Below are positions 9,187 through 16,344 of a DNA stretch of 64,000 nt, one piece after another. Each line of letters starts with the position of its first letter. Within the stretch, counting starts at the first letter, position 1. Origin of the DNA: Cryobacterium lactosi (GTDB lineage: Bacteria; Actinomycetota; Actinomycetes; Actinomycetales; Microbacteriaceae); assembly GCF_004403945.1 (NCBI RefSeq), contig NZ_SOHM01000011.1, positions 108,849 through 172,848 on the forward strand. Reading direction: 5' to 3'. The translations under genes and the position numbers were made by a program. Under the pieces are notes generated by a model. That model saw nothing but the letters and a program-made list of their open reading frames with translations. It was not told the origin of the DNA and did not search any database.

Positions 9187-10914
9187 TCAGGGCACACTCT
9201 GGGCGGCGGCGCGCTCGAGGACCTCGCCGATGCGTCCCTTGCAGCCGCCGCAGCCGGTGCCCGCTCGGGTGGCCGCCCCGATGCAGGCCACGGTGACGTT
9301 GCCCGCCGCGGCGGAGGCGGCGATCGCCTCCACGGTCACACCGTTGCACCAGCACACCGTGGACTCCGGCGCGAAGGCATCGCCCGCGGTCTCCGGGTCG
9401 TAGTCGGGGCCGTCGAACCGGAGCAGCACCGACCTGTCGGCGGGCAGTTCGCTGCCTCGCTCGAACAACAGGGTCAGTTCGGCGCCGGTGCGCGGCATAC
9501 CCACGCAGACGAAGCCGGTGAGGATGCCACCACGGGTGACCATCTTCACGTACCGGCCATGCTCGGGGTCGGCCCACTGCGCCACTGCCAGCGGTGCCGG
9601 GTCCCCGGCGGCGCAGCCGTGCGCGTGCGCCGAATCGTCGACATCGAACGGGTCGGCCGCGGTGTCGCCGGCGGCGACCACGTCGATTCCCTCGGCCTTG
9701 AGCATCACGACGGATGCCCCGGGCCCGGCAGCAAGCACCGGCGCTGACTCCGCAACCGCGGGCGCCGCGCCCCAGTCGACCGTGGTCGTGCCGGCCGTGG
9801 TCATGCCGGCGGTGATCTCGGCACTGAACCGGGCCGCGAGGCTGTCGGCCTGGCGCCAGCCCGGACCGATCAGGCCGGAGGGCCCGCCGGCCGGGGCCAT
9901 CCGGGCACCGTTCCAGGCTGCGCCGAGGTCGGCGTCGACGGGGCGGGCGGCCACGTGCGCGCAGTCGCCGATGGCGTGGATGGCCGCATCCGCCCAGCTC
10001 TGCAACGACTCGTCGACCAGCACACCGGTGGACACCGGCAGGCCGGCCAGGTGGGCCAGTTCGGTGCGGGCGCCCACGCCGCAGGAGAGCAGCAGCAGGT
10101 CGCCGCTGATCTGCTTGCCGTCGGCGCAGATGAGGGCTTCGAAGCGTTCGACGCCGGCGTCGTCGTGGTGGAACAGGACGCTCTCGGCGCGGGCGTGGTT
10201 GACCATGGTGACCCCGGCGCGCCTGGCGCTGCGGGTGAGCACCGAGCCGGCACCGCGGTCGAGGTTGCGGTTCATCGGGATCTCGCCGTGGTAGACCACG
10301 CAGACCTGGGCGCCGGCGGCCGCCGCGGCGAGCGCGATCTCCATGCCCAGCACGCCGGCGCCGAGCACCACGATGCGTTGGCCGGCCTGCACGGCCGCCA
10401 GAACGGTGGCGGCGTCGGCGAGGTCGCGCAGCGCACTGATGCCGCTCGGCAGCGGGGCCTCGGCGGAATCGAGGGTGGCGGCAGCCGCGCCGGGCTTCAT
10501 CAGGCCGCGCCGCACCCGCTTGACACCGTCGAGGGTGGGCACATTGGCGCGGGCACCGGTGGCCAGCACGAGCCTGTCGTAGGGCAGGGTGCTGCCATCG
10601 CCGAGACTGACCGTGCGGATGGTGCGGTTCACCGCTACGACTGCGGTGCCGGTGAGGATGCGGGCGCCGGCGGCTCGGGCCCGGCTGCCGTCGGTGAGGT
10701 CGAGGGTGTCGCGGTCGGTACGGCCAACGGCGTAGTCGGCCAGCAGCACGCGGTTGTAGGCGTGCTCCCCTTCGGCGCCGACCACGGTGAGGTCGGCCAG
10801 GCCGGCCTCCACCAGCGGCAGGATTTCGTCGACGAACCTGGCGCCGACGGGGCCGTAGCCGACGACGACGATGCGTTCGGGGGTGGGGCGTGCGGCTCCG
10901 GTCGGTTCAGGCAT
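9187..10914 (-). CDS. FAD-dependent NAD(P)H oxidoreductase with BFD-like [2Fe-2S] domain (assimilatory nitrate reductase electron-transfer subunit)
   Basis: 575 residues. The N-terminal two thirds is a pyridine-nucleotide-disulfide-type flavoprotein: VVVGYGPVGARF (FAD), VVLGAGVLGMEIALAAAAAGAQV (NAD(P)H) and AIGDCAHV (second FAD contact). The C-terminus is a BFD-like [2Fe-2S] domain with CWCNGVTVEAI and TGCGGCKGRIGEVLE. This layout matches Bacillus NasB-type proteins that feed electrons from NAD(P)H to the catalytic nitrate reductase. Its start overlaps the end of the nitrate reductase gene by 8 bases, so the two are translationally coupled and almost surely form one complex. It is the last gene of the narK-nasA run. 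Confidence 0.86.
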   Translation of the reverse strand: MPEPTGAARPTPERIVVVGYGPVGARFVDEILPLVEAGLADLTVVGAEGEHAYNRVLLADYAVGRTDRDTLDLTDGSRARAAGARILTGTAVVAVNRTIRTVSLGDGSTLPYDRLVLATGARANVPTLDGVKRVRRGLMKPGAAAATLDSAEAPLPSGISALRDLADAATVLAAVQAGQRIVVLGAGVLGMEIALAAAAAGAQVCVVYHGEIPMNRNLDRGAGSVLTRSARRAGVTMVNHARAESVLFHHDDAGVERFEALICADGKQISGDLLLLSCGVGARTELAHLAGLPVSTGVLVDESLQSWADAAIHAIGDCAHVAARPVDADLGAAWNGARMAPAGGPSGLIGPGWRQADSLAARFSAEITAGMTTAGTTTVDWGAAPAVAESAPVLAAGPGASVVMLKAEGIDVVAAGDTAADPFDVDDSAHAHGCAAGDPAPLAVAQWADPEHGRYVKMVTRGGILTGFVCVGMPRTGAELTLLFERGSELPADRSVLLRFDGPDYDPETAGDAFAPESTVCWCNGVTVEAIAASAAAGNVTVACIGAATRAGTGCGGCKGRIGEVLERAAAQSVP

Positions 10915-13105
10915 CCGCCATCACCCTCTCGTGGTCGGTGGTCGGCAGGTCAGGACCCGCGATCGCCCGCACCCGCACAGCAGTGCGCTTGAATTCGGGC
11001 ATCCCGGAGATCGGGTCGGTGGCCGCGGCGGTGAGCAGGTTGGCGCGCTGGTCGGCGGGGAAGTGGAACGGCAGGAAGACCGTATCTGGCCGGATGTCGG
11101 CGCTCAGCTGCGCGCGGCAGCGCACAGTGCCGCGCTCGTTGGCCAGTTCGGCCCAGCCACCATCGGTCAGGCCGAGCCCGGCGGCGGTGGCCGGATGCAC
11201 CTGCATGCGGGCCTCGGGCTGGGCGGTGGCGAGTTCGGCCACCCGCCGGGTCTGCGCACCGGACTGGTAGTGCTCCAGCAGCCGGCCGGTGATGAGCGTG
11301 AGCGCCCCCCGGGTCTGCGCCGGCGCCAGCACGCCGCGCGGCGTCACGGCCACGATGCGGGCCCGGCCGTCGTCGTGCGCGAACCGGTCCAGGAACAACC
11401 GCGGGGTGCCGCCGGACCCGGCCGGGTAGGGCCAGTAGGCCGGCTCCCCCGCATCCAGCAGTGTGTAGTCGAGGCCGGAGTAGTCGGCGATTCCGCCCGC
11501 CGAGGCCTGGCAGAGCTCGTCGAAGACGGCGCTGGGGTCGGCGCTGTACACGCCGGGGGCGTCCAGGCGCCGGGCCAGCTCCTGGAAGATCCACAGTTCG
11601 CTGCGCACGCCGGCGGGCGGGTCGATCGCCCGCCGGCGGCGCAGAACTCGCCCCTCGAGCGACGTCATGGTGCCCTCCTCCTCGGCCCACTGGGTGACCG
11701 GCAGCACCACGTCGGCCAGCGCGGCGGTCTCGGAGAAAAAAAAGTCGCAGACGACCAGGAAGTCGAGGTTCTTCAGGCCCCGGCGAACGCTGTCGGCATC
11801 CGGTGCAGAGACCACGACGTTGGCGCCGTGCACGAGCAGGGTGCGGATGCCGCCCGGCCGGCCGAGCGCGCCCAGTAGTTCGACGGCGGGGATGCCCGCG
11901 CCGGGGATCTGCTCCGGCTCGACTCCCCAGACTCCGGCGACATGGGCGCGGGCGGCCGGGTCGGTGATCTTGCGGTAGCCGGGCAGCTGGTCGCATTTCT
12001 GGCCGTGTTCCCGGCCGCCCTGCCCGTTGCCCTGCCCGGTGAGGGTGCCGTAGCCGGAATGGGTCGTGCCGACCAGGCCGAGCACGAGCGCGAGGTTGAT
12101 GGCCGCGGTGGCCGTGTCGGTACCGTCGACGTGCTGCTCGACGCCGCGTCCGGTGATGATGTAGGTGCCCCGGCCGGCGGCCAGCCGGCTCGCCAGTTCC
12201 CTCAGCTGCCGGACCGGCACCCCGGTGTGCTCCTGCACCCGCTGGGGATACCAGCCGGCCACGCTGTAACGCAGCTGGTCGAAGCCGGTGGTGCGCCGGG
12301 CGAGGTAGTCGGTGTCAGCGAGGCGTTCGGCCAGAACCAGATGGGTGAGCCCGAGCAGCAGCACCAGGTCTGTACCGGGGGCGGGCTGCACGTGCAGGCC
12401 GGCGCCGTCGTCGGTCAGGCGGGCGGTGGCGGTACGGCGCGGGTCGACGACGATGAGGCCGCCCGCTTGCCGGGCACCGTCGAGGTGGCCGATGAACGGC
12501 GGCATGGTCTGGGCCACATTGGAGCCGAGCATCAGGATGGTGTCGGCCGCGTCGAGGTCTTCGACCCGGAACGGCAGGCCACGGTCGAGGCCGAAGGCCC
12601 GGTTGCCGGCCGCCGCCGCGCTGGACATGCAGAACCGGCCGTTGTAGTCGATGCGGGAGGAGCCGAGGGCCAGGCGGGTGAACTTGCCCAGCTGGTAGGC
12701 CTTCTCATTGGTCAGCCCGCCGCCGCCGAACACACCCACGGAGTCGGCGCCGTGCTCGGCCCGGCTGGCGCGGAGCCTATCGGCGATCAGGTCGAGCGCG
12801 TCCGTCCAGGAGATCGGGGCGAAGCTACCGTCGGCCGCGCGCCGCATGGGTTCCCGGATGCGCTCGGCCGAGCCGAGCAGTTCGGCCGCGGTCCAGCCCT
12901 TCTTGCAGAGGCCGCCGCGGTTGGTGGGGAAGGCCCGGCCGGCGATGGAGACCGGGAGGCCGATCGCATCCGCGGGGCGGACGGCCGGCGCCGGGCGGGC
13001 GGCGGGCGTGGCTGCTGCTGCGGGCGTGGCTGCTGCGGCGGCGGGTGTGAGCGTCATCGCGCACTGCAGGGCGCAGTACGGGCAGTGCGTGTCGACGGGG
13101 TTCAC
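10907..13105 (-). CDS. nasA: assimilatory nitrate reductase, catalytic subunit (Mo-bisMGD)
   Basis: About 732 residues from the GTG at 13105, which has an AAAGG-type ribosome site upstream. It reduces nitrate to nitrite in the cytoplasm. The N-terminus has the [4Fe-4S] cysteines CPYCALQC plus GGLCKKGW, separated by an Ala/Pro-rich linker. Then come FGGGGLTNEKAYQLGKF, NGRFCMSSA (the Mo-ligand/substrate region of the NasA/NarB group), MLGSNVAQTMP, QGNGQGGREHGQK and the C-terminal MGD domain with TGRLLEHYQSGAQTRR. The open frame continues upstream across narK but carries no homology there. Electrons should come from the overlapping FAD/[2Fe-2S] gene downstream. Long arrays of Ala in the N-terminal linker (residues 14-35) are unusual. 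Confidence 0.9.
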   Translation of the reverse strand: MNPVDTHCPYCALQCAMTLTPAAAAATPAAAATPAARPAPAVRPADAIGLPVSIAGRAFPTNRGGLCKKGWTAAELLGSAERIREPMRRAADGSFAPISWTDALDLIADRLRASRAEHGADSVGVFGGGGLTNEKAYQLGKFTRLALGSSRIDYNGRFCMSSAAAAGNRAFGLDRGLPFRVEDLDAADTILMLGSNVAQTMPPFIGHLDGARQAGGLIVVDPRRTATARLTDDGAGLHVQPAPGTDLVLLLGLTHLVLAERLADTDYLARRTTGFDQLRYSVAGWYPQRVQEHTGVPVRQLRELASRLAAGRGTYIITGRGVEQHVDGTDTATAAINLALVLGLVGTTHSGYGTLTGQGNGQGGREHGQKCDQLPGYRKITDPAARAHVAGVWGVEPEQIPGAGIPAVELLGALGRPGGIRTLLVHGANVVVSAPDADSVRRGLKNLDFLVVCDFFFSETAALADVVLPVTQWAEEEGTMTSLEGRVLRRRRAIDPPAGVRSELWIFQELARRLDAPGVYSADPSAVFDELCQASAGGIADYSGLDYTLLDAGEPAYWPYPAGSGGTPRLFLDRFAHDDGRARIVAVTPRGVLAPAQTRGALTLITGRLLEHYQSGAQTRRVAELATAQPEARMQVHPATAAGLGLTDGGWAELANERGTVRCRAQLSADIRPDTVFLPFHFPADQRANLLTAAATDPISGMPEFKRTAVRVRAIAGPDLPTTDHERVMADA

Positions 13106-13133
13106 GGTGGTGCCTTTCGTGGGAGCACAAGTT

Positions 13134-13193
13134 CGCGAGAGCGGCCGTGTGGTTGCTTCAGCTGGCTGAGGCGACCACACGACCGCTTTCGCG
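13134..13193 (-). promoter_or_regulatory. long hairpin between narK and nasA
   Basis: Two 23-base arms (13134-13156 and 13171-13193) are complementary with only three mismatches, all able to form G-U pairs on one strand. The 14-base loop contains a small inner palindrome (TCAG...CTGA). There is no U-tract next to it, so it is not a standard terminator. It lies in the 122-base gap between the narK stop and the nasA start, where it could set relative expression of the two genes, stabilise the narK mRNA end, or be a dispersed palindromic repeat. Confidence 0.55.
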
Positions 13194-13227
13194 GGATGTG
13201 CGGGGTGCGATTTGCGAGCGAGAAGAG

Positions 13228-14646
13228 CTAGATGCGGTGGCCGGCCACGGAGGAGCCGCGGCGGAGGTAGACGAACGCGGTGACGGCCATCATCACGACG
13301 TAGGCGCCGGCGAAGGCGAAGATCGCGCTGGAATAGTCGCCCGTCGAGGTCTTCGAGAAGCCGAGCACCTGCGGGATGACGAATCCGCCGTAGGCGCCGA
13401 TGGCGGAGATGAGGCCGAGGGCCGCCGCGGTCTTGCGCTGCGTGCCGACATCGCCGGACTCCCTGTGGGCATCCGTGACCCCGCTCTTGGCGGCGAAGAC
13501 ACTGGGGATCATGCGGTAGGTGGAACCGTTGCCGACGCCGGTGGCCACGAAGATCAGCAGGAACGTGACCAGGAACAGCCAGAAGCTGCCCAGCGGCAGC
13601 ACCAGGTTCACCAGCACCGCGCCGACGGCCATCACGCCGAAAGCGAAGACGGTCACCAGGGCACCGCCGAAGCGGTCGGCCAGGCGACCGCCGAACGGGC
13701 GGGCCAGGGAACCGGTGAGGGCGCCGAGGAACGCGAGCGACAGGGATGCGGAAACGACCTGGAACGAGGAGTAGTCGGGAAACTGGTCGGCGATGAGCTT
13801 GGGGAACACGCTGGCGAAGCCGATGAACGAGCCGAAGGTGCCGATGTAGAGGAACGCCATGATCCACAGGTGCGGTTCCTTCACCGCGGCGATCGAGCCG
13901 GCGAAGTCGGCCTTGGCGCTGGAGAGGTTGTCCATGTACTTCCAGGCCCCGAACATGGCGAGCAGGATGAACGGCACCCAGAAGAAGCCGGCCAGTGGCA
14001 GGTTCAGTGTGCCGAGGGCACCGAGGGTGATCACGATGGGCACGACCAGCTGGGCGACGGCTGCACCGAGGTTGCCGCCGGCGGCGTTCAGGCCGAGCGC
14101 GTACCCCTTCTGGCTCTGCGGGTAGAAGTAGGTGATGTTCGACATCGAGGAGGCGAAGTTGCCGCCGCCGAGACCGGCGAGCGCGGCGATGAGCAGCATC
14201 ACCGGGAACGGGGTGTCCGGGTTGCCCACCGCGATGCCCAACCCGATTGACGGGATGAGCAGCAGGCCCGCCGAGATGATGGTCCAGTTGCGGCCACCGA
14301 ACTTGGGAACCAGGAACGTGTAGGGGAACCGCATGGTGGCACCGACGAGAGTGGGGATGGAGATGAGCCAGAAGATCTGGCCGGTGTCGAACGTGAAACC
14401 GGCGTTCGGCAGCTGTACCACCACGATGCTCCAGAGCTGCCAGATCACGAAGCCGAGGAATTCGGCGAAGATCGACCACTTGAGGTTGCGGGAGGCGATG
14501 GACTTGCCGCCGCCCGCCCACTGCGTGGGGTTCTCGGCGTTCCAGTTGTCGATCCACCGGCCCGGGCGGTGCACCAGTTCGGCGGACGGAACGGTAGGGG
14601 TGGTCGCGGAGACCGGGGCGGGTGGGGCGCTGGTCGTCGTGGTCAT
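13228..14646 (-). CDS. narK: nitrate/nitrite transporter (NarK family MFS)
   Basis: 472 residues, about 12 membrane helices of the major facilitator superfamily. Visible features: a 65-residue polar N-terminus with WIDNWNAENPTQW, MRFPYTFLVPKFGGRNW, and the nitrate-signature glycine-rich helix GLGGGNFASSMSNITYFYPQ with the related AAGGNLGAAVAQLVVPI nearby. It takes up nitrate and may export nitrite. It is first in the minus-strand run narK, nasA, FAD subunit. A GlnR-like array lies about 115 bases before its ATG. The divergent gene region upstream has no other ORF. Confidence 0.92.
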   Translation of the reverse strand: MTTTTSAPPAPVSATTPTVPSAELVHRPGRWIDNWNAENPTQWAGGGKSIASRNLKWSIFAEFLGFVIWQLWSIVVVQLPNAGFTFDTGQIFWLISIPTLVGATMRFPYTFLVPKFGGRNWTIISAGLLLIPSIGLGIAVGNPDTPFPVMLLIAALAGLGGGNFASSMSNITYFYPQSQKGYALGLNAAGGNLGAAVAQLVVPIVITLGALGTLNLPLAGFFWVPFILLAMFGAWKYMDNLSSAKADFAGSIAAVKEPHLWIMAFLYIGTFGSFIGFASVFPKLIADQFPDYSSFQVVSASLSLAFLGALTGSLARPFGGRLADRFGGALVTVFAFGVMAVGAVLVNLVLPLGSFWLFLVTFLLIFVATGVGNGSTYRMIPSVFAAKSGVTDAHRESGDVGTQRKTAAALGLISAIGAYGGFVIPQVLGFSKTSTGDYSSAIFAFAGAYVVMMAVTAFVYLRRGSSVAGHRI

Positions 14647-14760
14647 CAGGTTCTCCTCAAGAATGTGGTGCCGGGAGTGCTGCGGGAAGTGGTGCCGGAA
14701 CTGCGGTGGTGGTGTGTCTTCGACGCTACGCAGCCGGTGTTTCGGCGGGACGCTGGGCCA

Positions 14761-14787
14761 GTTACCTTCTCGTCACCGTGTTCTCAC
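14761..14787 (-). promoter_or_regulatory. GlnR-like operator upstream of narK
   Basis: On the plus strand the pentamers GTTAC (14761-14765), GTCAC (14772-14776) and CTCAC (14783-14787) are each separated by exactly 6 bases. Read toward narK this is GTGAG-n6-GTGAC-n6-GTAAC. This 11-base periodicity of GTNAC/GNAAC boxes is the published architecture of actinobacterial GlnR sites that control nitrate and ammonium assimilation. The same pattern occurs at 16181-16218. Binding is inferred. Confidence 0.5.
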
Positions 14788-14890
14788 CCCCGGCGAGCGC
14801 CGCTGATAGGCCGCTGTTACATGTCGGACACATGAGCGCCGCGACTCCGTCGTTGAGGAGGAATACACGGGTCGAGCGTGATTCCGCCGG

Positions 14891-15694
14891 TCAGGAACGG
14901 GTGCTGAACGACCAGGGCAGTCCGGCGAGCGCCTGCTCCAGCCGGGCGGTGGACGCGTAGAGGTCCAGGACCACGTCGACGAGCCGCTGCGGCGGTGCCT
15001 CGCCGTCCACCAGGAGAGGCCGGCTCACGGCATCCGCGCCGCAGGTCTCGGCCAGGCCGGCGAAGTAGCCGGGCGCGAGCAGGTAGGTGGCCACCACGAC
15101 TCGGCCGGATGCCGCGGCGCGGGCGGTGAGCACGGCGTCGGCCAGCCGGGGCTCGGCGGCGGAGATGAACCCGACCGTGACAGAGCGACCGAGCACCGCG
15201 GCGAGCTGGCCGCCGACGGTGTGGCAGTCGGCGACGGCGTTGGCGTCGGTGGAGCCGGCCGCGGCGAGCACCACGGTGTCGGAGGGCTGCAGGTCGATCT
15301 CGTGCAGCCGGTCGGCCAGGATCCGGGCCAGGCGCGGGTCGGGGCCGAGGGCCCCGGTGACCCGCACCGGCTGGCCGGCCTCCGCGGCCGCCTCGGCGAG
15401 GTCCACGCGCACGTGGTAGCCGGCCGAGAGGAGCAGCGGGACGATCACGACCGGCCGGGCGGCGGCTTCGGCCGCGATGCCGGTCAGGCAGGTGGGCACA
15501 TCCGGGCTCTGCACGTCGACGTAGCCGCCCACCACGGTGAGCTGGGGTGCCGCGGCAGCCACGGCGTCGACGAGGGCCAGGACGGCGCGCTGCCCTGCGG
15601 GGTCGCTGGTGCCGTGCGAGGTCGCCAGCAGCACCGGGGCGCCGCCTGTCTGAACGGTGCGCACCGGGGCGGGCCGCACCGGAACGACGATCAT
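14891..15694 (-). CDS. sirohydrochlorin chelatase (CbiX/SirB family)
   Basis: 267 residues from ATG 15694. It should insert Fe2+ into sirohydrochlorin to finish siroheme, the cofactor of NirB. Evidence: LLATSHGTSDPAG at the N-terminus (the catalytic His of CbiX/CbiK chelatases), VVIVPLLLSAGYHVRVDL (second conserved His), and a repeated second half with VVVATYLLAPGYFAGLAET, so this is the long two-domain form. Its ATG overlaps the nirD stop (ATGA), so the two genes are co-translated. A longer open frame exists upstream to 16240 but lies over nirD in another frame and has no homology. The last gene of the nirD operon. Confidence 0.85.
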   Translation of the reverse strand: MIVVPVRPAPVRTVQTGGAPVLLATSHGTSDPAGQRAVLALVDAVAAAAPQLTVVGGYVDVQSPDVPTCLTGIAAEAAARPVVIVPLLLSAGYHVRVDLAEAAAEAGQPVRVTGALGPDPRLARILADRLHEIDLQPSDTVVLAAAGSTDANAVADCHTVGGQLAAVLGRSVTVGFISAAEPRLADAVLTARAAASGRVVVATYLLAPGYFAGLAETCGADAVSRPLLVDGEAPPQRLVDVVLDLYASTARLEQALAGLPWSFSTRS

Positions 15695-16113
15695 GCTGCC
15701 GCGAACTCCACCACGGCGGGTTCGGACTGTGCCCCGCGCTCGGCCTGCTCGCGCACCTGGATCTGTACCGTGCCGTGGTCGATGCGCACCGGGAAGGTGC
15801 GGAGCACGTAGTCGAGTGAGGTGAAGCACTCGCCGGTTTCGAGGTCGTAGACCTGTTTGTGCAGCGGTGAGGCCAGGGTGGGCCGGGCGCCGCGGGAGCC
15901 GACGATCCCCCGGCTCATCACGAAGGAGCCCGTCGCCGGGTCCTGGTTGGACACGGCGTACAGGCTGCCGTCCGGCAGCAGCACCAGGGCGACCTGCACA
16001 CCGTCGATCAGCGCGGCCTCCCCCCAGAGCGGTTCGAGGCTGTCGAGGGCGCACACGCTGGTCCACTCGGCGGCGGTGCCTGCGGAGTCGTGCGAGTCGG
16101 TGGGTGTGTGCAC
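15691..16113 (-). CDS. nirD: nitrite reductase small subunit
   Basis: 140 residues with the Rieske-like fold of NirD, partner of NirB in NADH-dependent reduction of nitrite to ammonium. Recognisable stretches: WTSVCALDSLEP, ALVLLPDGSLYAVSNQDPATG, SRGIVGSRGARPTLASPLHKQVYDLETG and the closing YVLRTFPVRID. As usual for NirD, the Rieske cysteines and histidines are absent, so it has no cluster of its own. It runs divergently from nirB rather than following it, and is coupled by a 4-base overlap to the sirohydrochlorin chelatase. Confidence 0.92.
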   Translation of the reverse strand: MHTPTDSHDSAGTAAEWTSVCALDSLEPLWGEAALIDGVQVALVLLPDGSLYAVSNQDPATGSFVMSRGIVGSRGARPTLASPLHKQVYDLETGECFTSLDYVLRTFPVRIDHGTVQIQVREQAERGAQSEPAVVEFAAA

Positions 16114-16180
16114 GGGATCCTCCAGTGGGTGGGCGAGACGCGGGTCGAGCGGTTGCTGGTGTCAACGGTAGGCAGCCCGC

Positions 16181-16218
16181 GTGACGGTCATCCTGCGAGG
16201 CCGTGACGATCGCGTAAC
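16181..16218. promoter_or_regulatory. GlnR-like operator between nirD and nirB
   Basis: Four pentamers sit at exact 11-base steps: GTGAC (16181-16185), a degenerate CCTGC (16192-16196), GTGAC (16203-16207) and GTAAC (16214-16218), each followed by 6 bases. This matches the GTNAC-n6-GNAAC layout of actinobacterial GlnR boxes. It lies about 70 bases before nirD and 125 before nirB, so one box could serve both promoters. A looser GTCAC/GTTAC pair follows near 16258-16272. Protein binding is inferred. Confidence 0.55.
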
Positions 16219-16344
16219 GAAGACCTCTCAGTGCTCCCAAAACGACGTGAGGCGCCCGTCACACTCCGTTACGTCGGGGACACGGCAGAGAAATCGCCGA
16301 CTTTTAGGCTGACGGAACAGCTCATGACTCGGAAAGGCCATCCC

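Noticed and set aside
7552..9747. A 731-codon plus-strand frame opposite the FdhF/YdeP gene
   Set aside because: Antisense shadow with low-complexity composition; the minus-strand gene is clear by motifs.
13106..14557. Upstream extension of nasA through narK to make a 1216-residue fusion
   Set aside because: The extension is a different frame of narK and is arginine/proline-rich without homology; GTG 13105 has a ribosome site and the CPYC cluster begins right after it.
15695..16240. A 449-residue chelatase starting at 16240
   Set aside because: The first 182 residues are a shadow frame of nirD; the ATG at 15694 gives a clean overlap with the nirD stop.
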